DNA from: JAXLYE01 sp046351595
GTDB lineage: Bacteria > Myxococcota_A > Polyangia > Palsa-1104 > JAEUJZ01
DNA length: 64,000 bases
NCBI GenBank assembly: GCA_046351595.1
Contig: JAXLYE010000001.1
Location: 62,001-126,000 of the forward strand
Reading direction: 5' to 3'
Part shown: positions 27,684-36,373 of the stretch, piece by piece
Layout: each line of letters opens with the position of its first letter
Position numbering within the stretch: the stretch's first letter is position 1
Made by a program: the position numbers and the translations under genes
The notes under the pieces: model-generated
The model's input: only the letters and a program-made list of their open reading frames with translations
Database searches by the model: none
What the model was told of the DNA's origin: nothing

Positions 27684-29072
27684 ATGCAGCCCGACGCAGA
27701 GAGCAGCCCGGCGCCCGCGCCCCCGCCCGACGGCCCCGCGCTCGCAGAGCGCGACGATCCGAGCAACGGGGTCGACACGATCCTGCCGTGGGGCAAGACG
27801 CTGCTGCTCGGGCTGCAGCACGTGCTGGCGATGTACGTGGGCGCGGTGACCGTGCCGCTGCTCGTCGGTACGGCGCTGGGGCTCGCGCGCGCGGACGTGG
27901 CGGCGCTGATCAGCGCCGACCTGTTCACCTGCGGGCTGGCGACGCTCCTGCAGACGCTCGGGCTGGGGCCGCGGGTCGGGGTGCGGCTGCCGGTGATGCT
28001 CGGCGTCAGCTTCGTCGCGGTGAGCCCGATGATCAGCATCGGCAAGCAGCTCGGCCTGCCGTATGTCTACGGCGCCATCATCTGCTCGGGGCTGTCGATG
28101 GCGCTTTTGGCGCCGCTGCTCGGCGGCCTGCGCCGCTTCTTCCCGCCGCTGGTGACGGGTACCCTGGTCACGCTCATCGGCGCCAGCCTCGCCCCGGTGG
28201 CCATCGGCTGGGCCGCGGGCGGTCACGGCGCCCCGGACTTCGGCGCGCCGCGGCACCTCGCGCTCGCGGGGCTGGTGCTCTCGATCATCACGCTGCTCAC
28301 GGCGCGCGGGCGCGGCTTCATGCGCTCGATCGCGGTGCTCATCGGGCTTGTGGCCGGCGCCGCCGTCGCCTTCGCGCTGGGCGGCTTCGGCGACGCCGCG
28401 GCGGCGGTGCGGGCCGAGCCGTGGCTGCAGGCGGTGACGCCGCTGCGCTTCGGCACGCCGAGGCTGGATCCGGCCGCGGTGCTGACAATGGGCCTGGTGG
28501 CGCTGGTCTGCGCCGTCGAGTCGATGGGCATCTTCTACGCCGTCGGTCGGCTGGTCGGCCGCGAGCCCGACGAGCGCAGCCTCGCCGCCGGCCTGCGCGC
28601 CGAGGGGCTGGCCATCGCGCTCGGCGGCGCCCTCAACTCGTTCCCCTATACGACCTTCAGCCAGAACGCCGGGCTGGTCGCGCTGACCGCGGTGCGCAGC
28701 CGCTTCGTCGTCGCGGCGGCCGGCGTGATCCTGGTCGCGCTGGGCTGCCTGCCCAAGCTCGCGGCGGTCTTTGCGGTGCTGCCGCGCGGCGTGCTGGGCG
28801 GCGCCGGCATCGCGCTGTTCGGCATGGTCACGGCCTCGGGCATCGGAGTGCTGCGGCGCGCCGAGCTCGATCGCTCGCAGAGCCAGTTCGTGGTCGCGGT
28901 GGCGCTCGGCGGCGGGCTGGGCGTGGCGCACCTGCCGCAGGCGCTCGGGCAGCTGCCGGGCGCGCTGCGGCTGCTCTTCGGCGACGGCATCGTGCTCGGG
29001 ACGCTCCTGGCGGTGGGGCTGAACGCGCTGCTCAACCCGGCCCCGAAGGCGTCGCCGCCGTCAGGAAGCTGA
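27684..29072 (+). CDS. NCS2 family nucleobase (uracil/xanthine) permease
   Basis: The product is 462 residues with about 14 hydrophobic segments, as in UraA and xanthine permeases. LPWGKTLLLGLQHVLAMYVG is the conserved first helix containing the QH pair. NSFPYTTFSQNAGLV carries the NAT/NCS2 signature QNxG, and the substrate-binding acidic residue is in AVESMGIFYAVG. The family imports uracil, xanthine or uric acid with H+ or Na+; which one is not clear here. The gene's end overlaps the end of the convergent hydrolase gene by 41 bp. Confidence 0.9.
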   Translation: MQPDAESSPAPAPPPDGPALAERDDPSNGVDTILPWGKTLLLGLQHVLAMYVGAVTVPLLVGTALGLARADVAALISADLFTCGLATLLQTLGLGPRVGVRLPVMLGVSFVAVSPMISIGKQLGLPYVYGAIICSGLSMALLAPLLGGLRRFFPPLVTGTLVTLIGASLAPVAIGWAAGGHGAPDFGAPRHLALAGLVLSIITLLTARGRGFMRSIAVLIGLVAGAAVAFALGGFGDAAAAVRAEPWLQAVTPLRFGTPRLDPAAVLTMGLVALVCAVESMGIFYAVGRLVGREPDERSLAAGLRAEGLAIALGGALNSFPYTTFSQNAGLVALTAVRSRFVVAAAGVILVALGCLPKLAAVFAVLPRGVLGGAGIALFGMVTASGIGVLRRAELDRSQSQFVVAVALGGGLGVAHLPQALGQLPGALRLLFGDGIVLGTLLAVGLNALLNPAPKASPPSGS

Positions 29073-29946
29073 GCATCTCGCGCGCGACGGTCTCGGGGTC
29101 CTCCCACTGCGGGTAGTGCCCGAGCGCGGGCAGCGGCACGTAGCGCACGTCGTGCTGCGCTTCCTTGCGGGCTTCCACGATGGCCTCGGCGATGCGCGGC
29201 CGCGACACCGGATCGAGCTGCCCCCACAGCACCAGCAGCGGCGCCGGGTGAGCGGCGAGCGCGGCGAACCACTCGTTCTCGTGCACCGCGCGCTCGCGCA
29301 GATATCCAATGAGCCGGTGGTAGATGCGCAGCCCGTCGTGGCTGGTGATCAGCGAATAGAACGCGTCGATCTCGTCCGCGGGCGGCGGCTTGGGGAACAG
29401 GCGGCGGAACTGGCGCGCGAACACCGGCCGGCGGATGAGGCGCAGCGCCGAGATCACCGGCCCGACGAAGCGGTTGAGCAGCAGCCGCTGGCTGAGCAGC
29501 GGCCGGTAGTACTTGAGCAGCACGCTGCCGTTGAGCAGCACCAGCTTCGCGACCTTCACCCGCGCCCGCAGAAGGAGGATGAGCGCCACCGAGCTGCCCA
29601 TGTCGTGCGCGACCAGCTCGATGCCCTGGCTGCGCGCCGGCTCGGTGTCGAGCAGTCCGAGCCGCTGCACCAGCTCCTCGGCGATCGCGGCCTGCTCGAT
29701 CAGCGAGTACTCGTGCGCCCGCGGCTTGTCCGAGCAGCCGAAGCCGAGGAAGTCGAAGAAGATCAGGCGGCGGTGCGCGCCCAGGTGCGGGACCAGGCGC
29801 ACGTAGTCGAAGCTCGACGTCGGGAAGCCGTGCAAGAACAGCACGGGCGGGCCCTTGCCGTAGTCGCTGACAAAGATGCGGTGGCCGCGCAGCTCGATGT
29901 GCTGGCCGTGCTGCTTGAAGGCGAGCAGTGCGCTCTTCGCGTCCAT
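29032..29946 (-). CDS. alpha/beta hydrolase with Asp nucleophile (haloalkane dehalogenase/epoxide hydrolase-like)
   Basis: The product is 304 residues. LHGFPTSS forms the oxyanion hole and AHDMGSSVALIL is the nucleophile elbow with Asp115 rather than Ser. GHYPQWEDPE carries the catalytic His. Asp nucleophiles occur in haloalkane dehalogenases and epoxide hydrolases, which hydrolyse via an alkyl-enzyme ester. The cap region (FRRLFPKPPPADEIDAFYSL) is helical. MEST-like relatives of unknown substrate share this layout. The 3' end overlaps the convergent permease gene. Confidence 0.8.
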   Translation of the reverse strand: MDAKSALLAFKQHGQHIELRGHRIFVSDYGKGPPVLFLHGFPTSSFDYVRLVPHLGAHRRLIFFDFLGFGCSDKPRAHEYSLIEQAAIAEELVQRLGLLDTEPARSQGIELVAHDMGSSVALILLLRARVKVAKLVLLNGSVLLKYYRPLLSQRLLLNRFVGPVISALRLIRRPVFARQFRRLFPKPPPADEIDAFYSLITSHDGLRIYHRLIGYLRERAVHENEWFAALAAHPAPLLVLWGQLDPVSRPRIAEAIVEARKEAQHDVRYVPLPALGHYPQWEDPETVAREMLSFLTAATPSGPG

Positions 29947-30024
29947 GTTCTACACCGTAGCGCCAGCTCTGGCTCGCGGCAGGAATTTCGGCGGGACCGG
30001 GCGCGATGCGATAAAGTGCCGGCC

Positions 30025-31407
30025 ATGCGAACTGCCAAGCGCTCTGTTTCCGTTGCCCCGGCCATCCGCCGGGCAGTCGCCCGGGCCGGCGTGACGACCG
30101 CGGCCGCGGGCCTGTCGCTGCTGCTCTTGTCCGGGTGCCCGCAGAAGCCGGCCGAGAACAAGCCGGCGACCGGCGGCACCACCGAGAACACCGGGGCCAG
30201 CCCGACCGCGACCCCGGCGCCCAAGCCGGCCGCGAGCGACATCCCGGCGCCGCCCGATGTCAAAGAGGCGCCCGCGGACGCCGAGAAGACCGAGAGCGGC
30301 CTTTCATCCAAGGTCCTCAGCAAGGGCAGCGGCACCGAGCACCCCGAGAAGCAGGACACCGTCAAGGTCCACTACACCGGCTGGACCACCGACGGCAAGA
30401 TGTTCGACTCGTCGGTCAAGCGCAACGAGCCGGCGGAGTTCCCGTTAAAGGGCGTGATCCCGGGCTGGACCGAAGGGCTGCAGCTCATGACCGTCGGTGA
30501 GAAGCGGCGCTTCTGGATCCCCGGCAAGCTCGCCTACGGCGACGAGCCGCGCCCCGGCCGCCCGCACGGCACGCTGGTCTTCGACGTCGAGCTGCTCGAC
30601 ATCAAGCGCGGGCCCAAGCCGATCCCGGCGCCGGCCGACGTCAAGGAGGCACCGGCCGACGCGCAGAAGACGCCGAGCGGCCTGGCCTCGAAGCTGATCC
30701 AGAAGGGCACCGGCAAGGTCAAGCCCGGACAGAACGACACCGTCGAGGTCCACTACACCGGCTGGATGACCAACGGCGAGATGTTCGACAGCTCCGTCGT
30801 CCGCGGCCAGCCCGCCGAGTTCAAGCTGGGCGACGTCATCCCCGGCTGGCGCGAGGCGGTGCAGCTCATGGTCGAAGGCGAGAAGCGGCGCGCCTGGATC
30901 CCGGCGAACCTGGCCTACGGCGACAAGCCGCGGCGGCCGGGCGGGCCGAGCGGCACGCTGGTGTTCGACCTCGAGCTGCTCAAGGTGCGGCAGGCGCCGG
31001 CGGTGCCGCCCGACGTCGCGGCGCCGCCCAAGGACGCCAAGACGACGCCGAGCGGCCTGGCCTACAAGGTCCTCACCAAGGGCAAGGGCACGGTCCACCC
31101 CAAGGCCACCGACACCGTCGAGGTCCACTACACCGGCTGGATGAAGGACGGCAAGATGTTCGACAGCTCCGTCACCCGCGGCCAGCCCATCAGCTTCCCG
31201 CTCAACGGCGTCATCCCCGGCTGGACCGAGGGCGTGCAGCTCATGGTCGAGGGCGAGAAGACGCGCTTCTGGATCCCCGGCAAGCTCGCCTACGGCGACG
31301 AGCCGTCGATGCCCGGCCGGCCCTTCGGCATGCTGGTGTTCGACGTCGAGCTGCGCAAGATCAACCCGCCGCCGAGCGCGCCGCCGCCGCCGCCAGCCAC
31401 CAAGTAA
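30025..31407 (+). CDS. lipoprotein with three tandem FKBP-type peptidyl-prolyl isomerase domains
   Basis: The product is 460 residues from ATG 30025. A lipoprotein signal with lipobox LSGC is followed by a Thr/Pro/Ala linker. Three similar FKBP domains follow (about residues 87-195, 205-320 and 330-445). Each has VHYTGW, DGKMFDSS or its variant NGEMFDSS, VIPGW, GEKRRFWIP or its variants, LAYGDEP and a final LVFDVELL strand. Linkers of the form PPDVKEAPADAEKT repeat between domains. FKBPs catalyse cis-trans proline isomerisation and assist folding; this one would be membrane-anchored on the periplasmic side. Active-site aromatic and Asp positions look kept in all three. The tandem layout probably arose by duplication. 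Confidence 0.9.
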   Translation: MRTAKRSVSVAPAIRRAVARAGVTTAAAGLSLLLLSGCPQKPAENKPATGGTTENTGASPTATPAPKPAASDIPAPPDVKEAPADAEKTESGLSSKVLSKGSGTEHPEKQDTVKVHYTGWTTDGKMFDSSVKRNEPAEFPLKGVIPGWTEGLQLMTVGEKRRFWIPGKLAYGDEPRPGRPHGTLVFDVELLDIKRGPKPIPAPADVKEAPADAQKTPSGLASKLIQKGTGKVKPGQNDTVEVHYTGWMTNGEMFDSSVVRGQPAEFKLGDVIPGWREAVQLMVEGEKRRAWIPANLAYGDKPRRPGGPSGTLVFDLELLKVRQAPAVPPDVAAPPKDAKTTPSGLAYKVLTKGKGTVHPKATDTVEVHYTGWMKDGKMFDSSVTRGQPISFPLNGVIPGWTEGVQLMVEGEKTRFWIPGKLAYGDEPSMPGRPFGMLVFDVELRKINPPPSAPPPPPATK

Positions 31408-31570
31408 CTTTGTCACGCCCGCCGGCCGCCGCCTTGCCAGTTTGGCACGCGGCGCAGCCTGCAGCGACCGGGCCGATGCGCGCCCGTCGTCGCCGCGCGG
31501 CTGCACGGGCCGGTGGCACCCTGGTTGCAATCACTGCGACCAGCGCCGCGGGCGCACGAGGCTCCACCGC

Positions 31571-32194
31571 ATGTCGCACCGACCTGCAATGTCCACCACT
31601 CGCAACGCAGCAACCTTGACCTCTTCGGGGACCTCTTCGGGGACCTCTTCGGGGGCCTTCTCCCTGGGCGCGGTCTGTCGCCGGCTCGCGGGCCTGCGGC
31701 TGTTCGCGCTGCTTTTGTTCCTCGGGCTCGGGGGGCTCGGCCTGGGCGCGGGCGGCTGCTCGCACATGCGGCCGATCCCGGGCACCAGGATCCCCGACAC
31801 CGCCGAGAACCGCGAGGTCCTCGCGCGCGTCGAGGAGTACCGCCTCGCCATGGAGCACCGCGACGCCTCGAAGCTCCTGACGCTCGCGCACCCCAACTAC
31901 TACGAGGACTCGGGCACGCCGACCGGCGCCGATGACTACGGGTTCCCCGGCCTCAAGCGCGTGCTCGAGGCGCGGCTCGGCGCGCTGCGCTGGCTGCGCT
32001 ACCTCATCAAGTACCGCGACATCCACGTCGAGGGCAACCGCGCCTGGGTCGACATCCGCTACGACATCAGCTTCCAGCTGCTCACCGAGATGGGCGAGAA
32101 GTGGGAGCGGCGCCAGAACGAGAAGCGCATGGAGCTCATCAAGGACTCCGACAAGGAGGGCGGCAGCCGCTGGCTCTTCGTCTCCGGCTACTGA
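31571..32194 (+). CDS. NTF2-like lipoprotein
   Basis: The product is about 207 residues from ATG 31571; ATG 31589 is equally possible. A hydrophobic stretch ends in the lipobox GAGGCS. A SnoaL/NTF2-like pattern follows: a helix with VEEYRLAMEHRDASKLLTLA, then strands ending in HVEGNRAWVDIRYDISFQLL. Members of this fold bind small ligands or act as accessory envelope proteins; no catalytic residues stand out. The N-terminus contains a 12-bp tandem repeat giving TSSG units. It is on the same strand as the FKBP lipoprotein upstream and the Tat-exported reductase downstream. Confidence 0.6.
   Translation: MSHRPAMSTTRNAATLTSSGTSSGTSSGAFSLGAVCRRLAGLRLFALLLFLGLGGLGLGAGGCSHMRPIPGTRIPDTAENREVLARVEEYRLAMEHRDASKLLTLAHPNYYEDSGTPTGADDYGFPGLKRVLEARLGALRWLRYLIKYRDIHVEGNRAWVDIRYDISFQLLTEMGEKWERRQNEKRMELIKDSDKEGGSRWLFVSGY
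31621..31656 (+). repeat. three 12-bp tandem repeats in the NTF2-like lipoprotein gene
   Basis: The unit CTCTTCGGGGAC is repeated, the last copy slightly changed, encoding TSSGTSSGTSSGA in frame in the cytoplasmic N-region ahead of the signal sequence. Confidence 0.7.
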
Positions 32195-32266
32195 CTACGG
32201 GCCGCGCAGCCGCGCGCTTTGCCTGGCAAAACAGGGCGCGTGCAAAAGGCTTGTCATCAGGAGGCG

Positions 32267-33439
32267 ATGATGACGGCCGAAAAACCCCCCGCAAGCCCTG
32301 CCCCGACGCCCGCTCCTTTCTCTCCGCAGCCTGACTTCCCGCACCCTGCCCGTCACGAGCGACGCGACTTCCTGCGCCACGTCGGCGCGCTCTTGCCCGT
32401 CGTGGGCGTGCTGCCGGCCCTGCCCACTCTGCTCGGTGAGCAGCAGGCCCACGCTGCCGCCGCACCGGGCCCGTCGCCGACGACGCAGCCGGCGGCGGCG
32501 CCGGTCGACAAGGACAAGATCCCGCGCCGCAAGCTCGGCCGCACCGGCGTCGAGGTGTCGATCCTCGGCATCGGCGGCCACCACATCGGCATCACCAAGA
32601 CCGAGGACGAGGCCCAGAACATCCTCCACGAGGCCATCGACTCGGGCATAAACTTCTTCGACAACGCCTGGGAGTACAACGAGGGCAAGAGCGAGGAGCG
32701 CATGGGCAAGGCGCTCAAGTCCGGCGGCCGCCGCGACAAGGTCTTCCTGATGACCAAGGTCTGCACCCACGGCCGCGACGCCAAGGAGGCGATGCGCCAG
32801 CTCGAGATGTCGCTGCGCCGCCTGCAGACCGATCACCTGGACCTGTGGCAGGTGCACGAGGTCGTCTACGACAACGACCCCGACCTGCACTTCAAGAAGG
32901 GCGGCGTCATCGAGGCGCTGGACCTGGCCAAGCGCCAGGGCAAGGTGCGCTTCGTCGGCTTCACCGGCCACAAGGATCCGGCGATCCACCTGAAGATGCT
33001 CGCGCACGACTACCCGTTCGACACCTGCCAGATGCCGCTCAACGTCCTGGACGGCACCTTCCGCAGCTTCGAGCAGCGCGTGCTGCCCGAGCTGCGCAAG
33101 CGCGGCATCGCGGCCCTGGGCATGAAGAGCCTGGGCGGCGAGGGCCAGATCGTGAAGAGCGGCGTCGTCTCCATCAAGGACGCGCTGCGCTACGCCATGA
33201 GCCTCGATGTCGCGACGACCATCAGCGGCATCGACAGCCTGCAGATCCTGCGGCAGAACCTGGCCATCGCGCGAGGCTTCGTGCCCCTGAGCGAGAGCGA
33301 GATGCAGGCCCTGCGGCAGCGCTGCGCCGCGGTCGCCGGCGACGGGCGCTACGAGGTGTACAAGACCACCAAGCACTTCGACGCGGACGAGGGCCGCAAG
33401 CAGCACGGCTTCCCGCTGAAGAAGGACGAGCCGACCTGA
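32267..33439 (+). CDS. Tat-exported aldo/keto reductase
   Basis: The product is 390 residues from ATG 32267, preceded by AGGAGG. The N-terminus has a twin-arginine signal (RRDFLRHVGALLPVVGVLPA, then AHA cleavage). The aldo/keto reductase barrel follows, with RKLGRTGVEVSILGIGG, FDNAWEYNEGKSE (catalytic Asp and Tyr), FLMTKVC (Lys) and DLWQVHEVV (His), so the catalytic tetrad is complete. Export with the Tat system implies folding with its nicotinamide cofactor in the cytoplasm. The usual NADPH-binding loop region (SGIDSLQILRQNL) is present but short. The substrate is unknown. Confidence 0.85.
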   Translation: MMTAEKPPASPAPTPAPFSPQPDFPHPARHERRDFLRHVGALLPVVGVLPALPTLLGEQQAHAAAAPGPSPTTQPAAAPVDKDKIPRRKLGRTGVEVSILGIGGHHIGITKTEDEAQNILHEAIDSGINFFDNAWEYNEGKSEERMGKALKSGGRRDKVFLMTKVCTHGRDAKEAMRQLEMSLRRLQTDHLDLWQVHEVVYDNDPDLHFKKGGVIEALDLAKRQGKVRFVGFTGHKDPAIHLKMLAHDYPFDTCQMPLNVLDGTFRSFEQRVLPELRKRGIAALGMKSLGGEGQIVKSGVVSIKDALRYAMSLDVATTISGIDSLQILRQNLAIARGFVPLSESEMQALRQRCAAVAGDGRYEVYKTTKHFDADEGRKQHGFPLKKDEPT

Positions 33440-33444
33440 CAGGG

Positions 33445-33463
33445 TGTAACGGAGATCGTTACA
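33445..33463. terminator. hairpin between convergent genes
   Basis: TGTAACG (33445-33451) pairs with CGTTACA (33457-33463) around a 5-base loop, just after the stop of the aldo/keto reductase gene and before the end of the convergent membrane-protein gene. A weak U-poor tail makes termination plausible but unproven. Confidence 0.5.
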
Positions 33464-33488
33464 GGGTGTAATGGGTGCGGGCGCGCGC

Positions 33489-34199
33489 TCAGGACGGCGG
33501 GCCTTCAGCCGGCGGCGGGTCTTCAGCTGGCGGCGCCAGGCGGAGCTCGCCGTGCTGCTCGCGCAGGTAGCGTAGTAAAGACAGCAAAAAGAGCGCGGCG
33601 CCCAGCATCTCCAGCGTCTCCTCGACCCAGTCGATGAGGGCGTAGCCGAGGCTGTGCTCGCCCGCGCGCTCGGTCCACCAGCCGAGCGGCAGCTCGAGCA
33701 GCAGCGCGCCGCCGACGTACAGGACGCCGGCGACGAGGAAGCGGCGGCGGGTCGGGCGCGGCAGGTGGATCAGGAACGGCAGGTAGGCGAGCCCGATGCC
33801 CAGCACGATCACCGCGGCCGGGATCACCCAGCTGAAGTGCAGGACGCCGCTGCCCTTCACCAGGCGGCCGAGCTGCTCGTGGAGCTCGACCGCTTCGTCC
33901 AGCGACATGAACGTGAAGATCGCGCCGAGCAGGGACCAGCGCCGGGCGAAGCGCGCCCCGCCCTGCCGCGCGCCGGCGCCGATGAGCAGCAGCAGCACGC
34001 CGCAGCCGAACAACAGCAGCGACGAGTACCAGGTCGGCAGGTTGCCCTCGACGCTGAGCGACAGGAACGGCAGCATCGACCAGTCGAGCGACGGCGCGCG
34101 GTGGTGGATGAGCTCAGCGCCGAGCCCGAGCCCCGAGAGCACGGCGGTCGTGATCCAGAGCGCGCGACGGAGGGTGCGTTCTTGCAGGGTGATGGCCAT
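33489..34199 (-). CDS. multi-pass membrane protein, unknown function
   Basis: The product is 236 residues with about six hydrophobic segments. Between them are the charged stretches FMSLDEAVELHEQLG and LIDWVEETLEMLGAALF, which place several Glu/Asp and a His at similar depths and could form a metal or proton site. The C-terminus is a proline-rich cytoplasmic tail (PPAEDPPPAEGPP). I recognise similar uncharacterised bacterial membrane proteins but no named family. The gene converges on the aldo/keto reductase gene. Confidence 0.6.
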   Translation of the reverse strand: MAITLQERTLRRALWITTAVLSGLGLGAELIHHRAPSLDWSMLPFLSLSVEGNLPTWYSSLLLFGCGVLLLLIGAGARQGGARFARRWSLLGAIFTFMSLDEAVELHEQLGRLVKGSGVLHFSWVIPAAVIVLGIGLAYLPFLIHLPRPTRRRFLVAGVLYVGGALLLELPLGWWTERAGEHSLGYALIDWVEETLEMLGAALFLLSLLRYLREQHGELRLAPPAEDPPPAEGPPS

Positions 34200-34304
34200 G
34201 GCATCCCAGCCTCGGCGGCGCCGCTGCGTGGGCAGCAGGGCGGCGGCGGCCTGAGGATCGTATCACGCCGCGGTCCGCCCGGTCCGCGCCGCGGCATCCG
34301 CCGC

Positions 34305-35015
34305 TCAGCTCTGGGAGGCGGCCCTGGCATCGGCGGCTCCCGGGATGAGGAAGCGGCCCAGGTCGACGTACGTGCCGGCCACGAGCTCTTGGTACAGGCC
34401 CTGCCAGCGCTCCGGTGCGGCCGCGAGCTCGTCGTATCCGGCGCGCGGCAAGACGAGCTGCACCGCGATGGCCTCGTCCACGCCGCCCGCGACGAGGACC
34501 AGCTCGTCGTCCGCGCACGCCTGCAGGCGCAGGTGGTAGCCCGTCGAGAGCGGGATGCCGCCGGGCGCGGTGCCCAGCTCCAGCTTGAGCAGCTCCAGCC
34601 GCGCGTCATCCAGCCCGGCCTCGCTGCACAGGAGCTTCTCGCGCAGGCCGTCCAGCCCGAAGACCGTGCGCGCCTGCACGCCCTGCAGCATCAGCCGGGA
34701 CGCCGGCGGAGCAGACGGCCCGCCGGCGATCTCCAGGGCCTCCCGGGTCTCGGCCTCCATCAGCCGCCACTCCGCTTCCTGCTCGGTCGCATAGACGTGC
34801 ACCCACTGGCGGCGCGGCAGGTCGACGTAGACGAAGGGCTCGTTGATCACGAAAGGCTCGCCGCAGTCCTCGCACACGACGTGCTGGAACGAGCCGCGCA
34901 GGATCTGCTCGCGCAGGTGCGGCGCGCGCTGGCCGTTGACGCTGTGGGCGACGCGCCGCTCGCGCTCGTCGCCGCAGTGCGGGCAGGTGATGCTCTCCAG
35001 AAAGAAGGTCGACAT
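34305..35015 (-). CDS. CpXC domain protein
   Basis: The product is 236 residues. The N-terminus ITCPHCGDERERRVAHSVNG and the following VVCEDCGEPF give two CxxC pairs, the pattern of the CpXC family, with YVDLPRRQWVHVY nearby as is typical. The role of the family is unknown; metal binding through the four Cys is likely. The C-terminal part is soluble and mixed alpha/beta. It lies 45 bp upstream of the metallopeptidase gene on the same strand, and also near it in other frames there is nothing better. Confidence 0.72.
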   Translation of the reverse strand: MSTFFLESITCPHCGDERERRVAHSVNGQRAPHLREQILRGSFQHVVCEDCGEPFVINEPFVYVDLPRRQWVHVYATEQEAEWRLMEAETREALEIAGGPSAPPASRLMLQGVQARTVFGLDGLREKLLCSEAGLDDARLELLKLELGTAPGGIPLSTGYHLRLQACADDELVLVAGGVDEAIAVQLVLPRAGYDELAAAPERWQGLYQELVAGTYVDLGRFLIPGAADARAASQS

Positions 35016-35060
35016 CGCTCGGTCCTCTCGCCTGCCCGGCGCGGGCTGCGGCAGCTCGGA

Positions 35061-36110
35061 TCAGCTCGGGTGCTGACCGCCGTCCTCGTGGCTCTCGATC
35101 TCGCTCTCGGCGGCCTTGTACTGCGCGCGGAGCTGGCTCGGATCGTCGCCCTGATCTTGCTTCGTCTGGCCGTGCGCGGCCTTCTGCTCCAGCGGCTCGT
35201 TCCACATCTCTTCCAGCTCGGCCATGGACTCGTCCCCGCTGGCCAGCTCCACCTCCCCCTTGGCCATCTTCTCGAGCAGCTGCGCGACGGAGTCGGCGTT
35301 CAGCCTGAGGCTCGGCCGGCGCTGCGGCTGCGGCTGCGGCTGCGGCGCCTGGACGGCGCTCTGACCCTGGGCCTGCGGGTTCGGGGTCAGCGGCGACAGC
35401 ACCTGCTCCATCCAGCCACGCAGCGGGTGATCTTTCATGGTCCCCAGGTGGTAGTGCGCATAGAGCTCTGCGAACCACTCCGGCGGCGCGTGGTACTGAT
35501 AGTTTGAGACCTCCTGCACGTCGCGCTTGGCCGCCAGGTAGCTCATCAGACCGTTGGCGCCCCGGACGAAGAGCCGCCCGGACGTGAGCGCGGCGAGCCG
35601 CGCCCGATCCCCAGCGCCAAGCCCCTCGGCGCTCGTCTTCAGCGTGGTCTGCAGGTACCTGACGACCGGGTGGCTCAGGACCCGCTGCGAGATCTGGGCA
35701 TCGGGGTAGTGCTTGTAGACGTGTGCCTTGAAGCCTTTATCGATGCGGCTCCAGACCGTGCCATTTATCATGGTGACCCACGTCTCGATCGGTTCGTCCA
35801 TCGCCAGGTGGTAGATCACGCTGTACAAGACGCGCCGGGTCAGGCCCTCGTTCTGCTCTGGCAGGTCGCTCGCAGCCTGGTACTCGTCAGCTACCTGATT
35901 CGCCGAGTGCGAGGGGTCGGCCTGAGCCTCGACCTGCATGGCCGACGGAGCGCTCTGCGGGCGATCGAACTTCATGTGCAGGACCATGTCCGCCGCAAAT
36001 TCCCCGGCGCCGTACTCCCGCCAGCCGCCGCGCTCCGGGTCGTCCATGGTGTGGTTCATGACCTTCAGGTGCCCGTCGACCGCGTGCCCCAGCTCGTGCA
36101 GCGCGGTCAT
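35061..36110 (-). CDS. HELGH metallopeptidase-like protein, N-terminus apparently missing
   Basis: From ATG 36110 the product is 349 residues and begins MTALHELGHAVDGHLKVMN, so the zinc-binding HExxH lies at the very start. In real gluzincin-like peptidases a substantial region precedes it. In-frame coding-like sequence continues upstream (RRVQVPPIVLK) but has only a GTG at 36119 as a start. Later parts include PEWFAELYAHYHLG, a possible third-ligand region, a Gln/Pro-rich linker and an acidic C-terminus. The gene may be 5' truncated by a past rearrangement. A role in secreted or contractile-injection-associated processing, as for other HELGHxxD proteins, is only a guess. Confidence 0.5.
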   Translation of the reverse strand: MTALHELGHAVDGHLKVMNHTMDDPERGGWREYGAGEFAADMVLHMKFDRPQSAPSAMQVEAQADPSHSANQVADEYQAASDLPEQNEGLTRRVLYSVIYHLAMDEPIETWVTMINGTVWSRIDKGFKAHVYKHYPDAQISQRVLSHPVVRYLQTTLKTSAEGLGAGDRARLAALTSGRLFVRGANGLMSYLAAKRDVQEVSNYQYHAPPEWFAELYAHYHLGTMKDHPLRGWMEQVLSPLTPNPQAQGQSAVQAPQPQPQPQRRPSLRLNADSVAQLLEKMAKGEVELASGDESMAELEEMWNEPLEQKAAHGQTKQDQGDDPSQLRAQYKAAESEIESHEDGGQHPS

Positions 36111-36373
36111 CTTGAGCACGATGGGTGGGACCTGGACTCTGCGTGAGCGGGACCTGAGTCTTTGGGAGCCTGTGTCTTCACGCGGATCCTTCCTCGGGTG
36201 GCTGACCGGAGCCGGGAGGCTCCCGATGTGCAGCTTGCGATGTTGTCGGGATCCGGAAGCGCGGCTCGGCCCAAAAAGCTGAACACAGAGGTCGAAAAAA
36301 CCGACTGGACGTGCGCCCTCGCGGCGCCAGGCGTCCGCGCTCTGGGCTCCTCGTCGACTCTCGCGACGACCTC

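Noticed and set aside
31413..32026. Minus-strand open frames opposite the NTF2-like lipoprotein
   Set aside because: They are shadows with low-complexity translations; the plus-strand protein has a lipobox and a coherent fold pattern.
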